Notes: generated by a model from the sequence alone, not told the origin. Counted from the stretch's first letter, positions 1-12,007 are shown. The stretch: 64,000 nt of DNA from Amanita rubescens (GCA_015039365.1 WION01000053.1:124001-188000), one strand, 5' to 3'. Translations and numbers: made by a program.

Positions 1-84
1 CCGAGTGGAAAAGCAAAAGGTGTCAATTTGACGGACGTGTTGGGGAGATTTTTACAAGAACGAATCATGATTTTGGCGTCGTAG
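1..84 (+). CDS. possible 3' end of an unidentified gene cut by the window edge
   Basis: Frame 1 is open from the first base and ends in TAG at 82-84. The last residues read GRFLQERIMILAS. The stretch is too short to identify and could be chance. It converges on the methionine aminopeptidase gene that ends at 241, which would be an ordinary tail-to-tail arrangement. Confidence 0.25.
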   Translation, partial: PSGKAKGVNLTDVLGRFLQERIMILAS

Positions 85-240
85 ATTTACCGTGATGTAC
101 ATATATCCCATTGTTTGTTCATTATGTTTAAAAGCCAATCCATCCTAAAACATATGATATTATACACGCGATGTTGAAAGCATATACAGAGTCGTGATGT
201 GAAGCATATCCAACAATAACAGAGCATACATTCCATTCTT

Positions 241-1689
241 TCATTCCGTGAGGACATCGGCACCCGATTCTGTAATAAGGATCATATGCTCGGCCTGAGC
301 ACTACGGGCGCAGTTCTGGGAATAGTTGAGTGAAGGACGCCAGAAAAGCAGGTTGCCGCATACCTCAGTCGAAGTCGTCCAACCATCGGGGAAAATCCAG
401 CCTCTCGGTTGGGTACCTTGGACAATGCAAGGCTACAGACAAGGAACGTCAGGATCCGCTGATGTTTTCAAGAAAGGCTGCTTACTTCAATTGTGAAACA
501 GTCTCCGGGGACCATAACTCCCGGCTCGTCGTTCACTATAGAGATTTTCCGTTACAGTTCAATTCTTTAGATTCCATCAACAAGGGCTTTTACCATCGTG
601 AAAGATCCATGGCGGCTTGTGAAAGTCAGTACCGATCCCATGTCCCGTAAATTGAGGTGATATTGAGAAAGGGATTTCTTCGTCGATGTTCGTTAAACGG
701 GACTTGTGAGTAGCGTCGTGTATGGCTTGTCCGATTTGTTTGAAAGGCAGTCCCGGACCGCAGGCTGAGATGCCGGCATGCAGAGCGTGCGTGGTTGCAG
801 CTACGAGAGACTGGCCTTTCGCGTCCTGCTCGGATGGTCAAGTGGGGTATTATTTGGATGGGAAGAACATACGACGTCACCAACGAGGAAGGTCTGGGAA
901 GTGTCGCCGTGGTAGCCGTTGAGATAGACGGTAATGTCGATATTGATGATATCGCCGTCTTCCAAACGTCGACTGAGGAACCAGTGTAAGAAAAGGAGGG
1001 AAAGCATAGAAAGGTGAGGGACTTACTCGTCTGGTATTCCATGGACCATGATATTGTTCACGCTGGACCCGAGTTCGTGTCACTGACATATCTAATGAAA
1101 AAGATGGGAACTTACCTTGTACAACAAGAGCGCGGAAAACCGGAATAATGTAGTGGAGAGGGATAAGCGCCGTGAGCGATGATAAACTCGTGAACGGCCG
1201 CATCGATACTGTCTGTTGTTACACCAACCTTTCGGATTCCTCACCGGTAGTATAAGTACCCCAATGACACGTAATTGAATGCACGATTACACGCACCTGG
1301 ACCAAGGACTCAGCGTAGACTCTCACTTTCTTCGCCAGCTTTGCTGCTTCTCGGATCCGAAATTCAGACTCTCCTCCCAGCACAAGTCTTTCACCCTTGC
1401 CTCCGCCAAAGTCTTCATTCAGTGCTACCCTCGACGCATCGGCGTAAGGGGGTTTGGGAATATGAGGCGGAACAAGGCGCGGCTTTATATGGGAAACTCC
1501 GAAAACGAAAGGCTCTGGAGGTAGGATAATACTGTAGTTGCCGAAATCGGGTACATCTTCAGAAGCCACGATTAAAGTCGAATTGAGGCAATTCTGATTC
1601 TTAAATTGAATATTGCCTCGCACTTTGTTGATAACCTGGAGATGTGGAAAATATGATCTGACGTGTCTCCATGATTGAAGTAGAGTCAT
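241..1689 (-). CDS. METAP1D: methionine aminopeptidase type 1, mitochondrial (MAP1D-like)
   Basis: Removes the initiator Met from nascent proteins, probably in mitochondria. Eight exons join in frame (1297-1689, 1116-1228, 1027-1062, 873-972, 594-825, 486-535, 364-432, 241-315) into about 355 residues. The type 1 fold is clear: an N-terminal linker with PPHIPKPPY, then VGVTTDSID, the [12 protein letters not shown] segment, the first two metal-binding Asp in [15 protein letters not shown], the His in GHGIGTDFH, the Glu in CFTIE and the final Glu in [10 protein letters not shown]. All five metal ligands are present. The Met at 1689 is followed by a basic, Trp/Tyr-containing stretch lacking acidic residues, as expected of a mitochondrial presequence, and there is no cytosolic MAP1 zinc-finger extension. 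It is head to head with NMD3. The targeting is inferred. Confidence 0.9.
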
Positions 1690-1771
1690 GCCAGTGATGC
1701 TCGGCCATTTCCGAACTTGATTGTTTATTTCACGTTATCTTATCTACATCAAGCCTTACTAACCAACAACG
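1690..1771. promoter_or_regulatory. short divergent promoter region
   Basis: Only 82 bases separate the start codons of the aminopeptidase gene (minus strand) and NMD3 (plus strand), so both promoters and 5' UTRs must overlap here or lie within the neighbouring transcription unit. I see no convincing TATA box. Confidence 0.4.
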
Positions 1772-3543
1772 ATGGAATTCGTCCCCTCACCAGCCATACA
1801 TAGAGTCCTTTGCGCGGACTGCGGGACACCCATAGAACCGAACGGTGCAAACCTTTGTGTTGCCTGCCTGAGAAACTCAGTCGACATCACTGAGGGAATC
1901 CCAAAACAAGGCGAGTCATACCCCGTTTTTGTTTCTGCAAAAGCCTTATCTTGCCTCCGCAGCCTCCGTTTCCTACTGCAGAAACTGTGAACGATTCCTG
2001 TCGCCACCTTCACAATGGATGCAAGCTCGTCTAGAATCATCAGAACTTCTAGCACTCTGCCTGAAAAAGCTCAAAGGGCTTACCAAAGTCCGCCTAACTG
2101 ACGCACATTTCATCTGGACGGAACCTCACTCGAAACGACTGCGTATCTCTCTAACAGTACAAAAAGAAGTTCTCACTTCGACTATCCTCGAGCAAACATT
2201 TGAAATCGAGTATCTAGTCCAATATGGGCAGTGTCCAGACTGTACAAAACTCGCTGCAAAGAATACCTGGAAAGCGTCGGTGCAAGTTCGACAAAAAGTC
2301 CAGCACAAAAGGACGTTTTTATTCCTAGAACAGCTGATATTGAAACATGGCGCGCAGAAGGATACAGTATCAGTGAAAGAAGTAAGAGATGGTCTGGACT
2401 TTTTCTACGCATCGAGGAGCCACGCGATCAAGATGGTAGAATTCCTAGGTGGAGTTTCGCCCGTCAGGTGCGCTTTTAATCCTCTTTTTTCGTCGCGCGG
2501 TCGAACCAACACTCTATGATAATAGGTCAAAAACATCAGAACAGCTCCTATCTACTGATACCCACTCCAATACTGCCAACTTCAAATACACCTACTCCGT
2601 CGAGATAGCGCCGATATGCAAAGACGACCTCGTCTGTCTCCCAATCAAACTCGCTCGATCACTATCCAACATATCCCCACTTGTAATATGCGCTCGAGTA
2701 GGATCATCCGTCATCGTGCTAGACCCCGCCACGCTCCAACAAGCTGATGTTCCCGCCCAAGTATACTGGCGCGCCCCATTCGAATCCCTAGCATCGATAT
2801 CAGATCTAGTCGAGTTCACCGTCCTAGACGTGGAAGTTGACCGGAAACAACCTCACCGCGGCGGTCATCACGCGCACGGCAAAACGAAATACCTCATGGC
2901 GGATGCTCACGTCGCGCTCGCCGGTGCGTTTCGCTCCTCCGGGAACAAAGGGAGTGCATATGACCAAGACGGTATGATGGATTTCGAATCTCTCGGTGAG
3001 ACGAATCAGATTTATCACACTCGAACGCACTTGGGTGCTATTCTCCAACCCGGGGATACCGTTCTTGGATATCATTTGACTCTGTCCAATTTCAACTCGC
3101 CCGAATATGCGGCGTTGAAGGTGGACCGCGTGCCTGATGTCGTTTTGGTGAAAAAGACGTATCCGAATGGGAGAAAGAAGAGTAAGACACGAGCGTGGAG
3201 ACTCAAATCTATGGCGAAGGAAGTGGAAGAAGAAGAAAGTGGAAAGGGAGCGGGGCGAGGTGGCTTGGTTGGAAGGATGGGAGGAAGAGATCAGAAGAAG
3301 GTGGAGGAGGATTACGAGCTGTTTTTGCGTGATTTGGAGGAAGATGAGGAACTGAGAAAGGAGGTGAATTTGTACAAGGTCAAAGGAGACGTGACGATGA
3401 AGGGTCCCGGTGCTGGTAAAGCTGTCCAGTTTGGGATGGATGTGGATGAGGGAGGGGAAGAAGAGGACGATGCTGACTTCCCGGAGGTCAAGTTGGACGA
3501 GTTACTAGATGATTTCGATGAGATGGCTTTGAGAGATGAGTAG
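1772..3543 (+). CDS. NMD3: 60S ribosomal export protein NMD3
   Basis: Nuclear export adaptor that links the pre-60S subunit to Crm1. Three exons (1772-1910, 1963-2467, 2526-3543) sum to 1,662 nt, or 553 residues. The N-terminal zinc-binding part has the pairs CADC, CVAC, CRNC and CPDC, and VDITEGIPKQ is a family hallmark. The middle has GGVSPVR followed by the beta-rich domain. The acidic, Ser-poor C-terminus (EEEDDADFPEVKLDELLDDFDE, given here only to note its acidity in two halves) fits the export-signal and shuttling region. The first intron starts with GC (gcgagt) rather than GT. No other donor restores the conserved sequence across the junction. Decayed copies of this gene's middle and end occur near 9.0-9.4 and 15.3-15.5 kb. 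Confidence 0.95.
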
Positions 3544-3877
3544 AGTTTATCAACATGAGCCATGATAAAATCAGGTGTCGACAATCATATCGTTCAAGGT
3601 TAATGGAATGGTAAGCGTGGCAAATACTAACACCTAAAGACCAACCACGGCGATCATCCTTTGTGGCAGAAACTAATCCTTCACTGAAGAAATACAAGCG
3701 GATCGAATGCACAACTAGGAAAGATTGGTTGGGAGGCTATGGCAGGTACACAAAGGATTTACACAAATGTATTCTTATCAACCATTCTGCCAGGAAAGTA
3801 CTAAATCCAACCGTCAGATTTATTCAGTCAGCGCAAGAAATTTAACAAACCGACTGATATGTAGTTTGGGCATTTGT

Positions 3878-4228
3878 TCACTCGGTCAATTGCAAGGCCT
3901 CATCAACGCGCCCGGTAACATAATACCTCTTGGAAATTGGCTTATCAAGGTTACCGGTAATCAGAACTTCGTGGTGTCCCTTCTTGACCCTAAGATGAAT
4001 ATCGTGGCTGCCCACGTAGGAGCGCGGCTCATCGGTAGCGATCTCGAATGAACCGTTGAATTCGGTCCCATCGGTGTACTTGATGTTGACGACAGAAGCG
4101 GTGAATGGCTCAATAGCTTCGTTAAATGTGCCAGCGAGTTTCACTGAATATCCGTGAACAATAAAGTGAACTTGGAATTTGTTGCCGGTGCCGCTGACTT
4201 TGCCTTTGACGTCGCGGGGTTTGGTCAT
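3878..4228 (-). CDS. small beta-rich protein, family X, founder-like copy
   Basis: A 116-residue single-exon ORF that I do not recognise. It resembles the proteins at 7311-7664 and 12950-13303 along its whole length: a start of the type KGKVSGTGNKF, a middle with GTF...F.S..., a stretch TEFNGSFEI, and an end with LITGNLDKPIS then YVTGR. Alternating hydrophobic and polar residues suggest an all-beta fold. There is no signal peptide or membrane segment. I use the Met at 4228 because the paralogues begin at the matching position and an upstream stretch resembling an untranslated leader is shared. A TATAT-like sequence lies at about 4350. It sits tail to tail with NMD3. Confidence 0.7.
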   Translation of the reverse strand: MTKPRDVKGKVSGTGNKFQVHFIVHGYSVKLAGTFNEAIEPFTASVVNIKYTDGTEFNGSFEIATDEPRSYVGSHDIHLRVKKGHHEVLITGNLDKPISKRYYVTGRVDEALQLTE

Positions 4229-4489
4229 GATGAATCTGTAGCCCCAGTCAGCTTGCGCATCGCAGAATGATAGCACCAGGTATCTTACTACTGGAGTTTC
4301 AGGTGCGGGATGTGAAGATACTAGGGAAGTACATCTTTTGGGCCTTCCATATATACCACGCACCTACGTTCCATTTACCATGTCATCTCTATTCCTTCTG
4401 TCGCCAGTGGGAGTAGTGTTACTAACTAATCCCTGACATCGAATATTTTCACACACCCACGATCCCTTCCGCTCGAATTCTACGACCCC

Positions 4490-5560
4490 CATGTCAGCGT
4501 ACCGTATTGTTACAAAGCCGCCGATCACGCCGCATGACAGTCTTCCTGCAATGTCTCGGGAAGCCTATTACTACGCTGTAAACAAACTGGGATTTATCTC
4601 ACGTGGTGCATTCGATGGACAGACAAACCCTGCATATTAAAGATCATGACCCTAGGGAAGAATGTGAGGCACAAGTGAAGGGTTTTCCGGGGGAGGATTT
4701 ACAAAAAATTCATCAATCCTGCTGAAGCAAAGTCCTTCGCGAGGGGATCAGAGTTTGTCGCTATTGCGGAGACAATCTCGCACGTTCAAAGTAAGAAACG
4801 TGCAGATTCGTCACGGGATGCTGAAGCCCATGGAGAAGAATGGGACGTCGTTTACCGTGACAAAGGAAATGGGCAAAACGGCTTAGTGGCAGGGATAGGT
4901 GTCTGGTGGGGTCATAATGACAGCAAGTATGTGCATCTGGGGATGTGTAGTCTACTTGGCTTAGAGTCCAGAGGAATCTCTCCGAACGTTGTCCAGGAGA
5001 TCAAACGAACAACCGCGCAGAGCTTATCGTAGGTGTCCTTTGGCGGCTGCCATCGTCGTCGCTTAAAGTGTGCATACTTAGGCCATCGCCAGAGTCCTTG
5101 AAACAGCCGATATAAAGGGAATTCCACTTATGATTAAGACCGATTCTCAGTACTGTGTCAAATGTGCGTTTTTTGATCCCGACTCAGAAGAGACTATATC
5201 GCTAACTACCGCTTCGGATCTTGGCTTAAGTGGTGGGAGAGAAACAATTTCAAAACATCGAAAGGTGACCCTGTGAAGAAATACGATACGTTCAAGCCCT
5301 AATCGATTATCGCGGAAAATGTGATCAAATGGTACGCCTTCACCGTGTCCGAGGTCATGTTGGCATAGCAGGGAATGAAGGGGCAGATGCACCTTGCCAA
5401 TCGCGGAACACTTTTCCCCGTCGAGGCAGAAAGAGATTGGAAGAGCCTCAGAATAGACGTGCTACGCAAGATGGAGGAAAAATCCCATGTGGATGTACAA
5501 CGAGCGCATCATGAAAAAGCCAAATTGTGAAATGGATGGACCCTAAATTGTCAATACGGT
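4490..5560 (+). pseudogene. decayed RNase H1 gene
   Basis: Pieces of ribonuclease H1 (cleaves RNA in RNA-DNA hybrids) occur in order but in different frames. About 4560-4740: the N-terminal hybrid-binding domain (EAYYYAV, then EECEAQVKGFPG, then NPAEAKSF). About 4840-5030: the start of the catalytic domain (WDVVYRD, GNGQNG, AGIGVWWG.ND). About 5095-5160: ARVLETADIKGIPL and IKTDSQY. About 5330-5400: RVRGHVGIAGNEGAD. Stops and shifts separate these blocks, and the catalytic TDG appears as YRDKG, so no functional enzyme can be read. The intact paralogue, if any, is outside the window. Confidence 0.75.
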
Positions 5561-6130
5561 TGGATACTTTGCCGGACATTGTTCGCGAGAATGATGCTCA
5601 CGACGCGCGCATTATGCTGTAGCATGCGCGAAACGTTGTAGATCCAGTTTTGGACTCGGGATTTCGGCGTGAACCATCCACATGGTTGCGCTCACCAAAC
5701 AAGAGCCCTTGATGATGTCGCCAAGGAAGGACGAACATTGGAAAGGCCCCATAGCGCTATATCGGGTTATAAGTGTCAGCGGAAATCCAGGTGCCTGAAA
5801 TTCCTAATATCGCCTGGGAGGCTTGCCTGTTTTGGGACAGCTTTGGACATGGCTCGAACGTGTACTTGACGATGGCCAATCATCTTCTGGTCATTCACGG
5901 GTCACTTGATTGTTCGCATCGTTCACATCGATTCATGAAACGAGCATTCAAGTTCGGCGCAGTTTCAGAAGCGCGCAGCCAAAGCAAGCACCTGCTTGAA
6001 TGGGATGGTGTGTAACAGGATCAATGAACTACATCCCATTTATGTCGTTTCAGTCGTTAGAGGATGCAATTTCAATCGATAAAACCTAGTTTTATCATGG
6101 TTGCATTTTCCCCTTTCGGATATGCTGAAC
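5560..6130. other. no gene seen
   Basis: Between the RNase H1 remnant and duplication copy A there are only short ORFs with no family resemblance I can recognise. It may contain further gene debris. Confidence 0.4.
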
Positions 6131-9100
6131 ATAACGGCTGTTATCGATGCATAACCATGCGAAACTGGGGGACAAGCCGTCTCACCCGGCACTTTATGTG
6201 GGTGGCACGGAAGGGGGAACGATCTTAATGATGCCCAGATGGCCACACTCCCTTTCGCAATAATGACGAACTAGTTTGGAAATAGCAAAGACGACTCACT
6301 TGGATGTTTTAATTCTACCCCATAAGTAGCAGACATCGAGGTGAGGTGATGACATTTCAAAGCGCTTTGCCTTCTCTAGAAGTGCATTCAAGCGAGGATT
6401 TGATTTGATTCAAAGGTGACAGACAGAAGGTATGGAAAATGATGGACAGGGCGAATGGACAAGGGGTGATCGTGAGACTGCACGATCCTCGCCATGTTTC
6501 AATACAGTATCTGCCGAACACAGTGTCGCGACACATTCGGCCTATTGCAACCCATCCGCTGACCGGAAGCGTTGAGTCGTGGAATGGCAGCCGGGGGGCT
6601 TGGAAATGGTCCTTACCGACAGCGATGGGCCTACTATACCCGTCTCATGCCTCCCTTTAGACGCAACGATGGATGTCGGCAAGTGACTGCCGCTCTGTGC
6701 CTCACAACATAAGTCCTACGTGAACGGTGAACAATGCCACGCCGATCGAATAAACCCAGAAATTATCTCATTCTGGACCGATAAACCTCGTCGTGAGAAT
6801 CTCTGTAGAATTGTGGCAGCAGCCGAAGCCAGCGTCACGTATTGTAGACTGTAGTTGGCAAATGGCATGCGCTATTTTAACATGTTTTCTGTCTCGCACG
6901 CTATATGCGTCGCCCGAACTAGATTACAGCGATCAACAAGTTACAAAATCTAGGCATATGTATACAAGTAAACCAATTCTCGGGAGGGACTCGGAGTACT
7001 ATGATGCGCGCCCTGGGCTATTGGAAGAAAAGCTGGAGTTTGCGTTTAAGAGGCAAGTTTTAGCCGCTGGCCATAAGTTTTTGAGAGCCAGATAAAGATC
7101 GCTCAGTATGCTGGTAAGTAGGGTCGAGATGGCTAACAGTCTGATCACAGTCATCACACCAGCAAACTCGAAAAAAACAATCAATACATTGCAATGTACA
7201 AAAACGGTCTTGATCAACTATTTAGCTGGCGACGAGCTAGATCAAATCTATTAGATTCATTCGGTAACTCCATGAAATTGAACAAACCAAGTGTTTCGTA
7301 GCTTGCGCATTTAGTCGTCCTCCTTGGCCTCGAACCATTTTCCTGAACCAGTAACGGCTTGCCTCTCGTCGATCGGGTTGTCGAGTTTGCCTGAGATTTC
7401 CATAGTAATGTCACCCTCATTTTTGAGTTCGAGCTTGAGGGAGTCTACGCCCACGAAGGAAGATTGCCCACTGGGACTGACGGTGATCTCGTATGCGCCG
7501 TTGAGCTCTGCGAGGTTATCGTATTTCAGGGAGGCGTTGCCGGACTTGAAGTACACGACTCCTGACGAGAAGGAGCCAGTGAACTTCTTGGAGTATCCTT
7601 CAACGTTGAATCTGGCGTTGAAGTTGTTACCGGTGCCTTCGATTCTACCTTTGGCGGTGGGCATGATGAACCTGTGGTCCTAGTCAGCAAGCGCACTTCA
7701 GAGCGAAAGTAGATGACCCACTATTGAATTTGGAGATGTGAGGTTTGAAGATGGGGAGTATGACGGTCAATCCACCTGTATTTATACCTTTGGAGCCATC
7801 TGCTATGCGCCATATTGGCATGTTCTGTGTTTACATTTCTTCTCGTTCTGGATCTGTTTGTCATCTTCCATGTCTTCTGTCTATCCAAATGGACTGATAA
7901 AAGAACCATTGATGACTGGGTATGCATTGAAAGATGCAATCAGAAGTGGAAGCCCGTGAACTCCCGAATCCAGACCGGAAAAGAAGGGCACCGGTTTGAA
8001 CACGCGCCAAACGTGAGTATATGCCAAGCCGTCTCTTCTATAACCAATATAGAACTCGCAGTACTATTTTAAGATTGGGTCACTTGACACGCCACATCGT
8101 TCACATTGCTGGCTACTCACTTTGACAAATGAAGAATTTTGGATGGATGACGGTACCGGTAACATTTATAGCGCGTGGGACTTGCACAGCCCCACGCTTC
8201 TCATCAACTCATAATTCGAGAAATGGCGCTTCCGCGCCCTCCAGAATCGAGTCACTACTGGCTTGGAGAGCGACTTCGCTTTTTTGCACATCGCGCTATG
8301 CAACGAGCATCGTGATCGCGTCGTAATCATTTCTTTCACCAGAATACACCGAGAGAATGTTTTTGTACTCAGTTGCCAACAACTTACCACATTGCCTTAA
8401 AATAAGGGTGCTTGATACGGAAGATTGACACAAAGCGAAGGCGTACCCTGTGAGTCGCAGGTGATCAGGTCCTGAGTGTTCGGAGCTTAATCAAACTGGC
8501 TTCTGTCATTATAAAACAGACTTGTGAGAGACTTCCCATGCGGACATAGGCGTGGAACAAATATATTTCAATTACCGGGCCCAAGCGGCTTCGTCAAACG
8601 TGAATCGTGATTGCACATTACTTGCTATTGCGACATTATCTGCCAAGGATCGCACAAAAGATCGCAACATTTGCGACTTGACCTCCCAAGTTTCCTCAAA
8701 GGGTAGATTCTGATCTGGGATTGAATCGGCGGTCTAGAAGTGACATCCAAAACAGAGAACAGATGCTGATCACTGCGAAGACCTGAGCAACATTTGCGAT
8801 TCGAGGACCTGTCTGCTTCTGAATGGCTTCTCTAGAGTTTCCTAGTTTCCGACACAGCTATGTACATCATGGGGTCTGTTCAATAATTAATAATTGACAG
8901 ACAGGAAGCATGGAAGACGAAAATTGGAGCAAAAACAAAAGTCATGCGGCTAGAAGTTCTCAGGTGGTTACCTTCTCGTGAGATGCATCCACTCCATAAA
9001 TGGGGTGTTAAATGTTACGGATTTGGACAGAGGGCACGTATTCTTTGAAAGTGATGGCGCAAGTTTGACAAAGAGGATTTTTCCATTCCTGGAACAGCTC

Positions 9101-9250
9101 ATGGCGCGCAGAAGGATACCGCATCAGTGAGGACTTTTCTACGCACCGAAGAACCATGCGGGCAGATGATAGACTTCCCGAGTCCGTCAGATGCGCCATT
9201 GACCCTCTTTCGCCCCTTCATCGAATCAACACTGTACGATAACAGGTCAA
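6130..9250. repeat. segmental duplication, copy A
   Basis: Starts abruptly inside sequence equal to the last exon of the NUP188 remnant (from CTGTTATCGATGCATAACC onward). It continues through noncoding sequence, a family X gene (7311-7664), more noncoding sequence and an NMD3 fragment. It matches 11881-15535 with many small indels. The joined NUP188 exon is only partial here, so copy A looks derived. Outside the named genes I see nothing coding at 6260-7300 or 7665-9040. Confidence 0.85.
7311..7664 (-). CDS. small beta-rich protein, family X, copy A
   Basis: A 117-residue intact single-exon ORF without signal peptide or membrane segment, very similar to the copy at 12950-13303 and more distantly to 3878-4228. 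Recognisable points are GRIEGTGNNF at the start, GAYEITVSP in the middle, LELKNEGDI and ISGKLDNPIDERQAVTG near the end. It has stayed open although the flanking duplicated DNA is full of indels, which suggests selection. Function unknown. Confidence 0.7.
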   Translation of the reverse strand: MPTAKGRIEGTGNNFNARFNVEGYSKKFTGSFSSGVVYFKSGNASLKYDNLAELNGAYEITVSPSGQSSFVGVDSLKLELKNEGDITMEISGKLDNPIDERQAVTGSGKWFEAKEDD

Positions 9251-9390
9251 AAGCACTGAAGTAGCTCTTATCTGTGTTCTGTCGAGATAGCACCTGTATG
9301 CATGGCCTCGTTGGGAGATGAGAAACGATGCGAATTTGTACAAAGCTTGGATGCGGATGAGATGACTCTGAGATACGAGTAGATGTCATC
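9040..9390 (+). pseudogene. NMD3 fragment in duplication copy A
   Basis: The DNA resembles NMD3 exon 2, its second intron and the start of exon 3 (the region around 2281-2610), then jumps to the NMD3 3' end (GAATTTGTACAAAG, then GATGAGATG...GAGTAG). The frame is destroyed by indels and a large internal deletion. Because intron sequence is retained, the copy came from genomic DNA, not from a reverse-transcribed mRNA. Confidence 0.75.
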
Positions 9391-9471
9391 CGCATGAATC
9401 ACGACCGGGATAGACCACGCAAGCACCGTACGGTAAACCTCATGTTAAAATCCGAAATGAATGACAATATA

Positions 9472-9855
9472 CTAACATCGTGAACGTCGAAGTGCCTGTA
9501 ACGTGCTGGCAATTGCCGGATCTCCAAATATGTCACAACATAGTCTGCTTCCTGCACGGGAGGCCTCATATATAGGAGGTATGTCTCTGCTGACCAGCAG
9601 GTAAATGTAGACCGTCCCCATGAGCCATTTGTAGATGATGCTTTCTGCGGGGCCTTCTCTTACCCATGTCGCTAGGGTGTCGCCAATGACGGAGTTGAGG
9701 AGTGTCATGGCGGGGATGCCTGCGAGGGAGAAGCCGGGTCGACCAGCGCGAGGGCGGGGTATGACTTCGCCGTAGCCGATGGTCACGTAGGTGGAGTAGA
9801 GGGAGAGGGGGTAGGTGGATTTGGCGGATGAGAGGGAATTCGATGACAACTTCAT
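9472..9855 (-). pseudogene. truncated TOK1-type outward-rectifier K+ channel remnant
   Basis: A 127-residue frame with the K+ selectivity filter TIGYGE followed by PRAGRPGF, a hydrophobic helix, and GDTLATWV. This order (pore, filter, GR.F, aliphatic helix, GDT) is that of a fungal two-pore outward rectifier. The upstream half of the channel is absent: stops precede the Met and the sequence runs into the NUP188 remnant. What follows the last helix (IYEASRAGSRLCC...) looks unrelated. It is a fragment, not a working channel. Confidence 0.65.
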
Positions 9856-10059
9856 GTATTCGGCTTATCTTCTCAAGAATCGGCTGCGGGCTTATCTCGT
9901 GAACGGCGAGGAGAAGCAAGAACAGGCGTTCCATACGCAAACGTCTCTGACTGAGTCTTGCTACGTCAAGTCATTCCGTACTTGCGCGGTGACGACAAAG
10001 TACGACCACATCTCCTTTCCATCACCTCTTCGATATCGTTCGCAATCGCGGACGAGAAG

Positions 10060-12007
10060 CGATCTGGAGACATGATGGCATCGATCCACGGCACTCGGCT
10101 GTCTTTGTTACTCGCAATCCTGAGCTTTCGTGGTTCTCTGCAAAGGACAGCGCTGATGAGATCAAGTCATTTATAGAGATCGTTCAAAATGTTCATAATA
10201 TCGTCCTCAACGAGGCTCAGCCTCCAGCAAGCTCATTCTTGGGAAGATTGTCGAAACCCTTCCATGCGGTGCTGCTGCAGATTGTATATTTCTGTTCACG
10301 CCAAGGGAGAAGTCTTGCACGGAGACCGAAGACGCTGAAAGCAGATCAGAGATTAGGCCACACTTAATCTTGTCATCGACGCGCTTCAGATTGTTTTTAC
10401 TTCTGCGCGCACCAAAAGGGACGTCGAGCTCGATAAAGACATGGAACTGCTTGTGGCCGTTTTGAACAGTGTACTCGGAAGGACTTGAACCCGTCTTCGA
10501 CTTTATGGCTCGCTCGTTGTCAAGAAACAGACGTCATTCGGTCTAGCCTTGATCTATATACCCACATTGATCTCGTCGGCCTCTCAGACCTGCCACTCCT
10601 CGTTTCCCGCAAGCAACCATTATATGTCCCTCACATTCTTCTTTTCCACATGGCGTTGGTCAGAATCCGACGGCAGCAGAGAGATTCGCAAGTGAAGGAG
10701 TGCTAGCAGCGTACAGTAACAACACCATCAGTACAGCTATTAGCGCAGGTCTCCTTGACGTGTCACTGCCAGAGCTCCCCGGTGAACGGAGTCCCGCCCA
10801 CAGCGCGTACTGCTCGATGCTAGCAATAGTAGCGGTCGTCATCTCTTCCCTTGGCATCAGTCACCATTACTTCGACGCTGAAGCAGCCGGATTCGTTCAA
10901 CTATATGGCAACCAAATATCGCGAGCTTTCTCTTGGACGGTTGGCGATGCGATTACATGGCCCCTTCTCGAGGAGATGGAACAGGTGATCGCACTATTCT
11001 ACGCTATCGCGGCCAGCACCCCTGGCAGATCGTCGAAACCCCATCCAGCAGGAGAGAAGATTCTTCGCGCGTTCACCATCAGCGGCCTCAAGTTGCTACA
11101 ACAGCTGAACTACGCCATCACACATCCTAACCACTTGGCGAGCCTCTTGGAGCCAGTAACGTCGGAAGAACGCGCCGTATTGGAGAAAGAGCAGAGTAAT
11201 ACACAAGCCGGCTTTGATCCGCTGAAGCGGCCTCTCATTCTTCAGCTCGTGCACCGCCTGTTCAAACTATCGAGCAACATTCTTGAAACGTTGCTGACGA
11301 TCAGCCGCGCTGATACCGTGTTGCTTTTGTCCCAAGATGACTGGCCGTTGCAAGAAGCCGTCGTAGTACCGGTAAATCCCCCTCTACCCCTTGATGAAGC
11401 GATATCTGATTGTTTCTTTAGTACTCCAAGGTTGTCTCGGGTGAACCAGCGTCAATGGGCACCCTACTCGAGCTTGGAAACTGCACATTCGATGTCCTCC
11501 GAGATTTAGTTAACCGACCCGCTGGACAGAGTATCCTTCCTATGGAAGTAATACCAACGCGATCCGGCGATCGATGTGCGGCAGGGCGTGCTTACTGCGA
11601 GGCGGAATCTAGAGACGGTTTTGACGTATGCGGTGACGCAACTGGCCATGTGGTTGTTGAAGCCGGACTTTGAGTCCTCTACTATGCATGGAAGCGAGTC
11701 GATGACCGTAGATGGGGGAGCAGATGATGAAAAAATGGATGGAAAGGAACACCGTTCGCACGCCAGACCATCGTCAACGTCGTTGGCAGAACGGGTACGG
11801 AGAGGTATGACGGGAGAGATTGCGGCGGACTTGCAGGCGTTGATCACAAAAGCGAAACCGATCATCGAGAAATCGGAAAGGCTGTTATCGATGCATAACC
11901 ATGCGAAACTGGGGGACAAGCCGTCTCACCCGGCACTTTATGTGGGTGGCACGGAAGGGGGAACGATCTTAATGATGCCCAGATGGCCACACTCCCTTCC
12001 GCAATAA
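10060..12007 (+). pseudogene. C-terminal part of nucleoporin NUP188, frameshifted
   Basis: A long alpha-helical sequence of the Nup188 type, the inner-ring scaffold nucleoporin. Segments in order are SADEIKSFIEIVQNVHN, RPKTLKADQR, DLVGLSDLPLL, AAERFASEGVLAAYSNNTIS, LPELPGERSPAHSAYCSML and LLELGNCTFDVLRDLVNRP, ending at TAA 12007. A GT-AG intron near 11371-11421 still joins in frame. The frame breaks near 10490, near 10661 (the two sides read in different frames with no usable splice site) and again near 11550. The N-terminal thousand residues of a normal NUP188 are not present upstream; the K+ channel fragment is there instead. Sequencing error for individual breaks cannot be excluded, but the truncation is real. 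Confidence 0.7.

Noticed and set aside
9566..9940. 124-codon minus-strand ORF over the K+ channel remnant
   Set aside because: His/Arg/Pro-rich alternative frame; the other frame contains the selectivity filter.
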